Shown here in pieces: positions 41,988 through 48,925 of a DNA stretch of 48,925 nucleotides. Numbering within the stretch: the first letter of the stretch is position 1; each line of letters opens with the position of its first letter. The position numbers and the translations under genes were made by a program. The stretch spans positions 1 through 48,925 of the forward strand of contig JAMLIA010000017.1 of NCBI GenBank assembly GCA_023954495.1. The letters run 5' to 3'. Source of the DNA: Thermomicrobiales bacterium. Lineage in GTDB: Bacteria; Chloroflexota; Chloroflexia; Thermomicrobiales; CFX8. Under the pieces are notes generated by a model that was not told the origin of the DNA, searched no databases, and worked only from the letters and a program-made list of their open reading frames with translations.

Positions 41988-42103
41988 GGTTGCCTCCCTG
42001 ATCCGTCTTGATCGGTTGAGTGCGTGATTCCCCGACAGCCACATGGTATGACACTTGCGTCCACAACAAGCGATGACGACAACACATTCCGGGAGGGTAG
42101 GGG

Positions 42104-43258
42104 ATGGCGCGCGGAAATGCTGAGCAGTCGGACGGCACGATTCCTGTAACCGTGCTGGCGAAGCGCACGCTTGATGAGTTCAAGAAAGATGATGTGCCGG
42201 AGATCGCTGCCGGCGTTGCCTATCACGCGATCTTTGCGATTCCGCCGCTGATCGCGCTGGTTCTTGCGCTCGCGGCATTGCTCAACCGTGTCGCCGACGT
42301 GCCAATTGCTGATCGTCTGGTCGACCTGATCAACGAGAATGCACCAGATCAGACACGCCAGCTGCTGCTGGATCTGGTCGATGGCGCACTGAACCAGGTG
42401 AGCGGTGGCGCGGCGCTGTTCGGCGTTCTGCTCACTGCTGGCATCGCGCTGTGGTCCGGCTCGAACGGCGTCTCAACGGTCATGAAGGCGTTCAACCGCG
42501 CGTATGACGTGATCGAGGACCGCAGCTTCATCAAGCTGAAGCTGACCGCCATCGGGCTGACGCTCGTCGTCGGCGTGCTGGTGATCCTCGCCTTCGCGAT
42601 GCTGGTCTTCGGCAAGCCGATCGGGGACGCGGTTGCCGATCGGTTGGGCCTCGGGAGCGTGTTCGATTACTCCTGGTCAGTCGTCCAGATTGTCGCGCCG
42701 ATCATCTTCATCATGTTGGTGCAGGCGCTCCTGTTCTACTTCGCGCCGAACGTGAAGCAGTCGTTTCGCTGGGTCTCACCGGGCGCGGTGTTCGCGACGG
42801 TGGCCTGGATCGCCCTGTTATTTGGCTTTCGCTACTACACGACGTTCGCCAATCCGGGCAGCGCCTACGGGACGGTCGGCAGCGTCGTCGTCCTGATGTT
42901 CTTCCTGTACGTCAGCTCGATCATCTTCATCACCGGCGCGGAGGTCAACGCAGTCGTCTCGCGGGCGAACGATCCGGAGACGGTGCGCGACCTGGCACAC
43001 AACCTGCAGAAGATCGAGAACCCGCTCGACGAGCTGGCCGCGCGACAGGCCGCGCGCCAGATGGACGCGCGGAAGGGCACGCACATCGTCGAAGGCATGG
43101 CGCAGCCGATCCTCGTCGGCCCGCCGCCCGAGCCAGCACCGGCAGCGCCGAGCAAGCCGAGCAAGCCGGGCGCATTGACCCGCATCGTCACCGGCGTCTC
43201 GACGTTGGCCGCGAGCATGGTCATCGCGCGCATTATGAAAAAGCGGCAGAAGAAGTAG
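42104..43258 (+). CDS. YihY/BrkB-family membrane protein
   Basis: A 384-residue inner-membrane protein with about six TM segments between residues 35 and 285. It shows family marks: DDVPEIAAGVAYHAIFAIPPL at the N-terminus, LWSGSNGVSTVMKAFNRAYDV, FRWVSPGAVFATVAWI, and GSAYGTVGSVVVLMFFLYVSS with IIFITGAEVNAV. The last 90 residues are cytosolic, Lys/Pro/Ala-rich, and end with a short hydrophobic stretch and KKRQKK, an extension not found in E. coli YihY. The function of this family is uncertain; it is not ribonuclease BN as once thought. A MITE-like element follows. Confidence 0.87.
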   Translation: MARGNAEQSDGTIPVTVLAKRTLDEFKKDDVPEIAAGVAYHAIFAIPPLIALVLALAALLNRVADVPIADRLVDLINENAPDQTRQLLLDLVDGALNQVSGGAALFGVLLTAGIALWSGSNGVSTVMKAFNRAYDVIEDRSFIKLKLTAIGLTLVVGVLVILAFAMLVFGKPIGDAVADRLGLGSVFDYSWSVVQIVAPIIFIMLVQALLFYFAPNVKQSFRWVSPGAVFATVAWIALLFGFRYYTTFANPGSAYGTVGSVVVLMFFLYVSSIIFITGAEVNAVVSRANDPETVRDLAHNLQKIENPLDELAARQAARQMDARKGTHIVEGMAQPILVGPPPEPAPAAPSKPSKPGALTRIVTGVSTLAASMVIARIMKKRQKK

Positions 43259-43301
43259 AGGAAGGCGCGGAGGTAGGCGGGGTGCGATAGGAAGATTTAC
43301 C

Positions 43302-43551
43302 TCCGTACGAACAGGCCGGGTCCTGCCCTCGCCGTGAGGTGACCCTCCCGCGTCGAGTGACTGCGATACGCCCATTCCGACTGGCAGCCACGACGCCCGC
43401 TTGCCTATGTTGGATGGTCGTGCTGCTGGCCGGGTGTGCGCAACCATTCCGGATCGGAATCCCAATGCGTGTGGCGCGCGTTCGGCGCGCAATTGATCCG
43501 GGCGGGGGTGTCGCCTCACGGCGAGGACAGGCCTGGTCCTGTCCGTACGGA
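43302..43551. mobile_element. MITE-like element with 50-bp terminal inverted repeats
   Basis: Two 50-base ends (43302-43351 and 43502-43551) are inverted copies with 41 of 50 positions matching, both starting at TCCGTACG. The 150-base centre has no gene but holds a further small dyad around 43447-43461 (ATTCCGGATCGGAAT). It lies in the 518-bp gap after the BrkB-type gene. The size and long TIRs fit a non-autonomous transposable element. No clear target duplication is seen next to the ends, and the rest of the gap (43552-43776) shows nothing I can name. Confidence 0.6.
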
Positions 43552-43776
43552 ATGTTTGCGCGAATCTCCTTGTTCGACGTGCTGCGGCCTACCAGGTAGC
43601 GGCCTCGTCGCACGTGACGATGTGAGGGCGCGGGAGTTGTCATCGGCGGTGGTATCCTTCGCGATTGTGTCCCCTCGGGATACGACGCAAGGCTGGGTGC
43701 CGAGGCGTTGCCGGCGTCATGGCGCGGCGTCATGGCTTGAGGCGCATTGCCTTCGTAGCGGAGCAACACGATACGC

Positions 43777-44763
43777 ATGCGCTCTTGGCGATTCTGGGTC
43801 GGAATTTTCGTTAGCCTGTTCTTCATCTACTTCGCGCTGCGCAATCAGGACTTCGGCCACATCTGGCAAGCCCTGCGCGAGGCCGATTACCGCTGGGTTG
43901 TGCCCTCATTTGTCCTCTATTTTCTCGGCGTCGCGGTGCGCTCGGTGCGCTGGCATTACCTGCTCCGATCTGTGCGCGATACCTCGCCGCGCCGCCTCTT
44001 TCCCATCGTCGTTATCGGCTATATGGCGAACAACATCTTGCCGTTCCGCGCCGGCGAAGTCGTGCGCTCGTATGCGCTCTCGGCGCGTTTCGGCATCCGC
44101 AAGTCGTCGTCGCTGGGTACCATCGCGATCGAGCGTATCTTCGATGGCTTCACGATGCTGCTGTTCATCGCCGTTGCCTCGCTCTCGATTGCCCTGACCG
44201 GCGATCTGCGGACGATCGCGCTGATCGCGCTGGTGCTGTTCCCGGTGCTGCTGATCGGTTTGACGGTAGTGGCTCGATCCGATTCCCTGCGTGAGTCGGT
44301 CGTTGGTCTCGGCATCCGGCTGCTGCCGGAGCGAATCGGCCTGCGTGCCGAGGCGCTGGTGCGCTCGTTCATTGATGGTCTGGGTATTCTGAACCGACGA
44401 CAGGACCTCATCGGCGTCAGCCTGACGTCGATCCTGGCCTGGCTGTTGGAAGCCTCGATGTACCTGCTGATCGCGGAGGCGTTCAGCCTCGACCTGTCAC
44501 CGGCCGCGATTTTGCTGGTGACGGCGGTCGCGAACCTGGCGACGCTGATCCCCAGCTCGCCGGGTTACGTCGGGCCGTTCGAAACGGGCGTGCTGCTGGT
44601 GCTGAATGGCGCGCTGGGCATCGCCCGACCGCTGGCGCTCTCCTACGCGATCGTCGTCCACGCGGTGCTCTATTTCCCGGTGACGCTGCTGGGGCTGATC
44701 TTCTGGTGGCGTGAGAGCTACTCGTGGCGCGAGGCGCGGGCGGCGGAAGAGGCGGTTGGCTAA
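43777..44763 (+). CDS. flippase-like integral membrane protein (LPG_synthase_TM/UPF0104)
   Basis: A 328-residue protein with about eight TM segments, of the lysylphosphatidylglycerol-synthase TM-domain family but without the C-terminal transferase. Marks: RSVRWHYLLRSV near residue 50, GYMANNILPFRAGEVVRSYAL (the most conserved stretch, about 83-103), ERIFDGFTML, and LIPSSPGYVGPFETGVLLVL. Such proteins are thought to flip or scramble lipids. The GTG of uppP follows its TAA directly, so the two are cotranscribed and may both serve lipid-carrier handling. Confidence 0.88.
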   Translation: MRSWRFWVGIFVSLFFIYFALRNQDFGHIWQALREADYRWVVPSFVLYFLGVAVRSVRWHYLLRSVRDTSPRRLFPIVVIGYMANNILPFRAGEVVRSYALSARFGIRKSSSLGTIAIERIFDGFTMLLFIAVASLSIALTGDLRTIALIALVLFPVLLIGLTVVARSDSLRESVVGLGIRLLPERIGLRAEALVRSFIDGLGILNRRQDLIGVSLTSILAWLLEASMYLLIAEAFSLDLSPAAILLVTAVANLATLIPSSPGYVGPFETGVLLVLNGALGIARPLALSYAIVVHAVLYFPVTLLGLIFWWRESYSWREARAAEEAVG

Positions 44764-45627
44764 GTGGATGCTGACATTCTCAAGGCGATCATCCTTGGGA
44801 TCGTCCAGGGGTTGACCGAGTTCCTGCCGATCTCATCGTCGGCGCACCTCATTATCGTGCCCTGGTTGCTTGGCTGGGAGCCGTTCGGGCTGGCGTTCGA
44901 TGTCGCCACCCACCTTGGCACGCTGATGGCCGTGCTCGTCTACTTCCGCGACGACCTGCTGGCGATGATTCGGGGCGTGCTGGCCGGCCTGCCTGACCTG
45001 CGGCGCGGTCGCTTGCCGGACGATCAGATGGGTCGGATCGGCCTGTTCATCGCGGTGGCGACGGTCCCTGCGGCGATCGCCGGGTTTCTGTTTGAGTCGA
45101 CGATTGATGACTACTTCCACTCCGACCCGATCAGCGGGACGGCGATGGTCGTGCTGGCGTTGCTGCTGATGGGCATGGGTCTCCTGCTCGGAATCGCCGA
45201 TCGCGTCGGGCGGCAGCGTGCTGGTCGCGGCCTGCAACAGGTGACGTTCCGGACTGCGCTGCTGGTCGGGTTCGCCCAGATGCTGGCGATCGTGCCGGGC
45301 GTCTCGCGATCCGGCAGCACAATCACGGCCGGTCTCTTCGCCGGGCTGGAGCGGGCGACGGCGGCGCGGTTCTCGTTCCTGCTCGGTGTGCCGATCATCC
45401 TCGGTGCCGGGCTGAAGGAGATGATCAGCCTGGCGGGAGATGGCATCCCGGCCGGCGAGCGCGGTGTGTTCATCGCCGGAGTATTGACGGCAGCCGTGGT
45501 GGGCTACTTCGCCATCGCGGTGCTGATCCGCTACCTGCAGCGCCATTCGACCGACATCTTCGTCATCTACCGCGTCGCCCTCGGCATCGGCCTGCTGCTG
45601 CTCGTGGCCGGCGGATTCCGCGCGTAG
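44764..45627 (+). CDS. uppP: undecaprenyl-diphosphatase UppP (BacA)
   Basis: A 287-residue membrane phosphatase that recycles undecaprenyl diphosphate to the monophosphate carrier used for peptidoglycan and surface polysaccharides; extra copies give bacitracin tolerance. GTG 44764 abuts the TAA of the preceding gene. Active-site motifs are complete: GLTEFLPISSSAH (Glu19, His28) and PGVSRSGST (Arg182). About eight TM segments lie between residues 5 and 285. It links functionally to the sugar-phosphate transferase at 17166-18680, which needs the same carrier. A hairpin follows. Confidence 0.95.
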   Translation: MDADILKAIILGIVQGLTEFLPISSSAHLIIVPWLLGWEPFGLAFDVATHLGTLMAVLVYFRDDLLAMIRGVLAGLPDLRRGRLPDDQMGRIGLFIAVATVPAAIAGFLFESTIDDYFHSDPISGTAMVVLALLLMGMGLLLGIADRVGRQRAGRGLQQVTFRTALLVGFAQMLAIVPGVSRSGSTITAGLFAGLERATAARFSFLLGVPIILGAGLKEMISLAGDGIPAGERGVFIAGVLTAAVVGYFAIAVLIRYLQRHSTDIFVIYRVALGIGLLLLVAGGFRA

Positions 45628-45647
45628 CTCTGCTCACCAAACGAGAA

Positions 45648-45681
45648 ACGCCCCTGCTTTCCGAGCGGAAAGCAGGGGCGT
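45648..45681. terminator. strong bidirectional stem-loop
   Basis: A perfect 15-bp stem (45648-45662 with 45667-45681) and 4-base loop lie between convergent uppP and the aminotransferase gene. On the minus strand it is followed by TTTCTCGTTT, so it is a better terminator for the aminotransferase; it can also end uppP transcription. Confidence 0.85.
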
Positions 45682-45696
45682 CGTGTTGCGCGTGTC

Positions 45697-46866
45697 TCAG
45701 GAGATCTTGCCGTCGCGGGCGGCGGCGACTGTCGAGCGCAGGCGCAGCATGCCCTCGGTGATTGAGGCGCGGCTGGCGGCGAACGCGAGCCGGATGTAGC
45801 CCTCACCACTCGGCCCGTACTCGGTGCCGGAGCGCAGCGCGACGCCGGCCTCGCGGGTCAGCGCGGCCATCCGGCGCGCTGTCACCGGCGCGTCGTACTT
45901 GAAGTAGGCGTAGAACGCGCCCTGTGGCCGCGTCCAGGTCAGGCCTTCCGCGCCCTCCAGTAGCTCTTCGATGAGGTCACGGCGCGCGGCGTATTCGGCG
46001 CGCATCTCCTCAGTGGCGTCCATCGGGCCGTTGATGCCGGCGATACCGGCGCGTTGCAGCGCCCAGTTGACGCCACCGCCGCTGCTGCGGGCGACACGCG
46101 AGACTGCCGTGATCAGGCCGGGGCTGGCTGCGACCCAGCCGAGCCGCCAGCCAGTCATCGCGAACGTCTTCGAGAACGAGTTGCAGTACAGCAGGCGATC
46201 CTGCGCATCAGGGATGCTCATCATTGAGGTGAACGGGATGTCGTCGAGAATCAGGTGATCGTAGACCTCGTCGGCCAGAATCAGCAGGTTGTGCTCGCGG
46301 GCGATCGCCGCCGCTGCCTCCAGCTCTTCACGGCCATAGACAACGCCGGACGGGTTGTTCGGGTTGTTGATGACGAGCATCTTCGCGTTCGGGTGCGCCT
46401 CGGCGGCCGACCGGATGGCGTCCGGATCCAGGTGGAAGTCGGGAGTCTGCTTGACCCAGACGACCTCGGCACCGACCAGCCGGGAGATGTCGGCATACTG
46501 CGAGAAGGTCGGCTCTGGAATGAGCACGGCGTCACCCGGATTGAGGTACCCGGCGATAGCCGCGAAGAGCGCGCCGGTGCCGGCGTTGGTCACGGTGATG
46601 TCGTTCGGGTTCCAGTCGGCATCGTAGCGACGCTTCAGGAGATCGGCGAACGCCTGCAGGAGCTCAGGGTCGCCGTTGCCCGGCGGGTAGTTCGAGTAGC
46701 CTTCATTGACAGCGTCGATCATCGCCTGGCGAATGTGAACTGGCGTCCGGAAATCCGGGTCGCCCGATGAGAGTCCGATCAAGCCCTCCGGTGCTGGACC
46801 CACCACCGGCCTCTCGGACTGCTCCATCATGGCGCTGACGAGCGCCGCGGGTTTGAACGAAGCCAT
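45697..46866 (-). CDS. PLP aminotransferase, class I (aspartate-aminotransferase-like)
   Basis: A 389-residue fold-type I aminotransferase. ATG 46866 has AAGGGAG upstream. Motifs: YPPGNGDPELLQAF, TNAGTGALFAAIAGYLNPGD, NNPNNPSGVVY (substrate-carboxylate Asn), LADEVYDHLI (Asp and Tyr at the ring), Schiff-base Lys in SFSKTFAMTGWRLGW, and IRLAFA near the end with the carboxylate Arg. It belongs to the I-gamma-like AspC/AlaT group, distinct from the two LysN-like enzymes elsewhere in the window. It diverges from the helicase gene. The preferred amino acid is not clear. Confidence 0.92.
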   Translation of the reverse strand: MASFKPAALVSAMMEQSERPVVGPAPEGLIGLSSGDPDFRTPVHIRQAMIDAVNEGYSNYPPGNGDPELLQAFADLLKRRYDADWNPNDITVTNAGTGALFAAIAGYLNPGDAVLIPEPTFSQYADISRLVGAEVVWVKQTPDFHLDPDAIRSAAEAHPNAKMLVINNPNNPSGVVYGREELEAAAAIAREHNLLILADEVYDHLILDDIPFTSMMSIPDAQDRLLYCNSFSKTFAMTGWRLGWVAASPGLITAVSRVARSSGGGVNWALQRAGIAGINGPMDATEEMRAEYAARRDLIEELLEGAEGLTWTRPQGAFYAYFKYDAPVTARRMAALTREAGVALRSGTEYGPSGEGYIRLAFAASRASITEGMLRLRSTVAAARDGKIS

Positions 46867-47016
46867 CGCACTCCCTTTTCCGTTATTGACCTTGCGGCTC
46901 GGATTGTTGGCCGCTGCTCGCCAGCATCGTACCCGAAACCAGCGCGGGTGGTGACATGCTGACGTATGCTCTATAGGTTGATGCTGATGCGGCAGCAGGC
47001 AGTGATAGGGGTAAGG

Positions 47017-48729
47017 ATGCAAGGACCGTTTCAAGAGCTCGGGCTCGGCGAAGATATCCTGAGGGCGCTCGATGAAATCGGCTTCGAGGAGCCCACCCCT
47101 GTCCAGCGTGAAGCAATCCCGCCATTGATGCAGGGCAACGACGTCATCGCGCAGGCGCAGACCGGCACCGGTAAGACCGCTGCATTTGGCCTGCCGATGA
47201 TCGAGCGCCTCAGCGGTGAGTCGCGCGGCCCGGAAGCGCTGGTCGTCGCACCGACCCGCGAGCTGGCCGTGCAGGTCGCCGAGGCGATCCACCGCTTCGG
47301 CAAGCATCGCGGCACGTCGGTTGTCGCGGTCTACGGCGGTCAGCCGATTGATCGGCAGCTGCGCGCGCTCTCCAAGCCTGTTGATGTCGTCGTCGGCACA
47401 CCGGGCCGCCTGATGGACCACATGCGCCGCGAGACGCTGAAGCTGGATCAGGTGCGCTTCGTCGTCCTCGACGAGGCGGACGAGATGCTCGATATGGGCT
47501 TCATGGAGGATATCGAGACAATCCTCGGCGCGCTGCCAGACGAACGCCAGACGGCGCTGTTCTCGGCGACGCTGCCGTCGCGCATCAGCCATCTGGCCAG
47601 CCGCTATTTGCGTAACCCCATCCGCATTGCGGTTGAGCCAGAGCAGGTCACGGTCCCGCAGATCCACCAGTCGTATTACGAGGTCGTCCAGCGCGCGAAG
47701 CTGGAGGCGCTGACCCGCATCCTCGACATCAACAATCCGACGTCGGCGATGGTCTTCTGCCGGACCAAGGTTGAGGTCGACGACGTGACGCAGGCGCTGC
47801 AGAGCCGCGGCTACAGCGCCGAAGCGATCCACGGCGACCTGTCGCAGATGATGCGCGACCGGGTCATGAACCGCTTCCGCAACGGCACGGCGACATTGCT
47901 GGTCGCGACCGACGTCGCTGCGCGCGGCCTCGACATCGAGCACGTCTCACACGTCATCAACTACAGCCTGCCGGGCGACCCGGAGTCGTACGTCCACCGA
48001 ATCGGGCGGACGGGTCGCGCTGGACGCGCCGGTGAGGCGATCTCGCTGGTGACGCCGCGCGAGCGCCGCCTGCTGCGCTGGATCGAGCGTGCAGTCGGGC
48101 AGCGCCTGGAGCTGCGCCGCGTGCCGACCGCCTCGGACGTGGCGGCCAAGCAGCGCGAGCGGCTGGCGGCGACGCTCAGCGAGATGATCGAGTCTGATGA
48201 GATGGATCGCCCGATGGCGCTGGTTGACGAGTTGGCGATTCACTACGATCCATCCAAGATCGCGGCGGCGGCCATCTCGATGCTGCTCCAGCCTGAGCCG
48301 GAGGAATCCGAGATTCCGGTCAGCGCAGTTGGCGCAGAGCGCGGCATGGCGCGGCTCTTCCTCAATGTCGGCCGCGAGGACGGCGTGCGACCCAGCGACA
48401 TCGTCGGAGCGATCGCCAATGAAGCGCGTATCTCGGGCAAGAGCATCGGCGTGATCGAGATTCGAGATATCTACTCGTTTGTTGAGATCCCCACCGACCT
48501 CGTCCAGCGCGTCATCGAGGCGCTCGGACGGACGAAGTTGCGCGGTCGGGCCGTGCGAGTCGAGATCGCTCGTCCGCGTGAAGAAGGTGCGCCACCGCCC
48601 GAACGCAGACCCGACGATCGCGGACCTCGACCGAGCAACCGCGACAGAGATCGCGACCGTGGCCGCGGCCCACGCACCCGCGAACGCGACCGCCCACGCG
48701 CACGGCCACATCGTAGTGATCGGGGGTAG
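47017..48729 (+). CDS. deaD: DEAD-box RNA helicase with DbpA-type RNA-binding domain
   Basis: A 570-residue RNA helicase of the DeaD/CsdA type that remodels rRNA and mRNA. ATG 47017 follows AGGGGTAAGG; an earlier in-frame ATG at 46966 is less likely. Core motifs: Q motif EEPTPVQREAIP, Walker A AQTGTGKT (Lys53), DEAD at 152-155, SAT in LFSATLPS, and HRIGRTGRAGR. Residues 444-520 match the DbpA RNA-binding domain (ARLFLNVGREDG, ISGKSIGVIEIRDIYSFVEI). The last 45 residues are an Arg/Asp-rich disordered tail (DRDRDRGRGPRTRERDR) that may bind RNA or help condensates. Cold or stress induction is typical of the family. Confidence 0.93.
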   Translation: MQGPFQELGLGEDILRALDEIGFEEPTPVQREAIPPLMQGNDVIAQAQTGTGKTAAFGLPMIERLSGESRGPEALVVAPTRELAVQVAEAIHRFGKHRGTSVVAVYGGQPIDRQLRALSKPVDVVVGTPGRLMDHMRRETLKLDQVRFVVLDEADEMLDMGFMEDIETILGALPDERQTALFSATLPSRISHLASRYLRNPIRIAVEPEQVTVPQIHQSYYEVVQRAKLEALTRILDINNPTSAMVFCRTKVEVDDVTQALQSRGYSAEAIHGDLSQMMRDRVMNRFRNGTATLLVATDVAARGLDIEHVSHVINYSLPGDPESYVHRIGRTGRAGRAGEAISLVTPRERRLLRWIERAVGQRLELRRVPTASDVAAKQRERLAATLSEMIESDEMDRPMALVDELAIHYDPSKIAAAAISMLLQPEPEESEIPVSAVGAERGMARLFLNVGREDGVRPSDIVGAIANEARISGKSIGVIEIRDIYSFVEIPTDLVQRVIEALGRTKLRGRAVRVEIARPREEGAPPPERRPDDRGPRPSNRDRDRDRGRGPRTRERDRPRARPHRSDRG

Positions 48730-48925
48730 GGGCAAAGACTCTGTTCAACGTCGCTGAGGCGAGTCGTCAGCGTCCAATAGTCGAATCCGCAGACACGATA
48801 GCCTGTCCTGAGTGGGCAGTTAGCGTCGGCCTGTCTCATCGGCAGCCGCCCCCATGTCCTGCCATTTGCTGCCCGGAGGGCGCCCGGCAGTGAGATGGAG
48901 TGAACCCCAAATAGCGAACCACGAT

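Noticed and set aside
43339-43599. Small open frames inside the inverted-repeat element
   Set aside because: They read the same repeat in both directions (SPHGE- and PVRTE-like strings) and have no ribosome-binding site or family match.
46867-47943. Long N-terminal extension of the 45697-46866 aminotransferase, antisense to the helicase
   Set aside because: The extension is shadow sequence; the ATG at 46866 has a good Shine-Dalgarno sequence and matches the family's start.
48730-48925. Possible 3' element after the helicase gene
   Set aside because: Only weak short dyads (such as CTGCCCGG/CCCGGCAG around 48869-48890) without a T-run; nothing firm.
1-48925. CRISPR arrays, tRNA or rRNA genes, phage integrase or complete insertion sequence
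   Set aside because: I looked for regular direct repeats, tRNA-like cloverleaf ends and transposase motifs and saw none in the window.

Overview
The window is high-GC bacterial chromosome. It is densely packed, with frequent ATGA/GTGA/TAATG gene couplings and many GTG starts. No tRNA, rRNA or CRISPR is visible. The gene mix suggests Chloroflexota, most likely class Thermomicrobia (Sphaerobacter-like): peptidases and serine hydrolases, LLM flavin oxidoreductases, Gfo/Idh/MocA dehydrogenases, Tat-exported solute-binding lipoproteins, and lipoproteins with long Thr/Pro/Ala linkers after the lipobox. This is inference from gene content, because no taxonomic marker gene is present.

Layout. 1-1000: the edge of a visibly less GC-rich segment with a DUF6884-type protein coupled to an unknown partial gene. 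1077-7947: a lipoprotein, a decayed VOC gene coupled to an S9 peptidase, an acyl-CoA ligase, an M19 dipeptidase and an SDR. 8019-14757: a minus-strand operon made of a GntR/FCD regulator, an AstE/AspA-like deacylase, a Tat lipoprotein solute-binding protein, a single-chain DppB-DppC permease and an amidohydrolase. It has a clear promoter with a GntR-type operator just downstream and a hairpin after the binding-protein gene. 14780-20371: a lipoprotein, a Cys/Met PLP enzyme, and a surface-polysaccharide group (sugar-phosphate transferase, rhamnosyltransferase-like GT2, YdjM-like membrane protein).

20812-29536: an XRE regulator with a strong terminator, an aminotransferase, a serine hydrolase, a decayed alpha/beta hydrolase, and an ABC exporter operon (ATPase, 993-residue FtsX-type permease, membrane-anchored serine hydrolase). 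29783-35311: an aminotransferase coupled to an AlaX editing protein, an M20 deacylase, a nitroreductase, a Nudix-fold protein without its catalytic acids, and a lipoprotein. 35459-41987: two Gfo/Idh/MocA dehydrogenases, an MmyB-type regulator divergent from azlCD, a GerW-like protein, and a tandem pair of LLM oxidoreductases. 42104-48729: a BrkB/YihY membrane protein, a MITE-like inverted-repeat element, a flippase-like protein next to uppP, an aminotransferase, and a DEAD-box helicase with a DbpA-type RNA-binding domain.

The most system-like unit is 8019-14757. It appears to be a self-regulated uptake and hydrolysis operon for a small acylated or amide-containing compound. It has a fused permease and no local ATPase. 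Two gene remnants (1862-2135 and 23757-24069) have lost their cores but keep coupling to intact neighbours.
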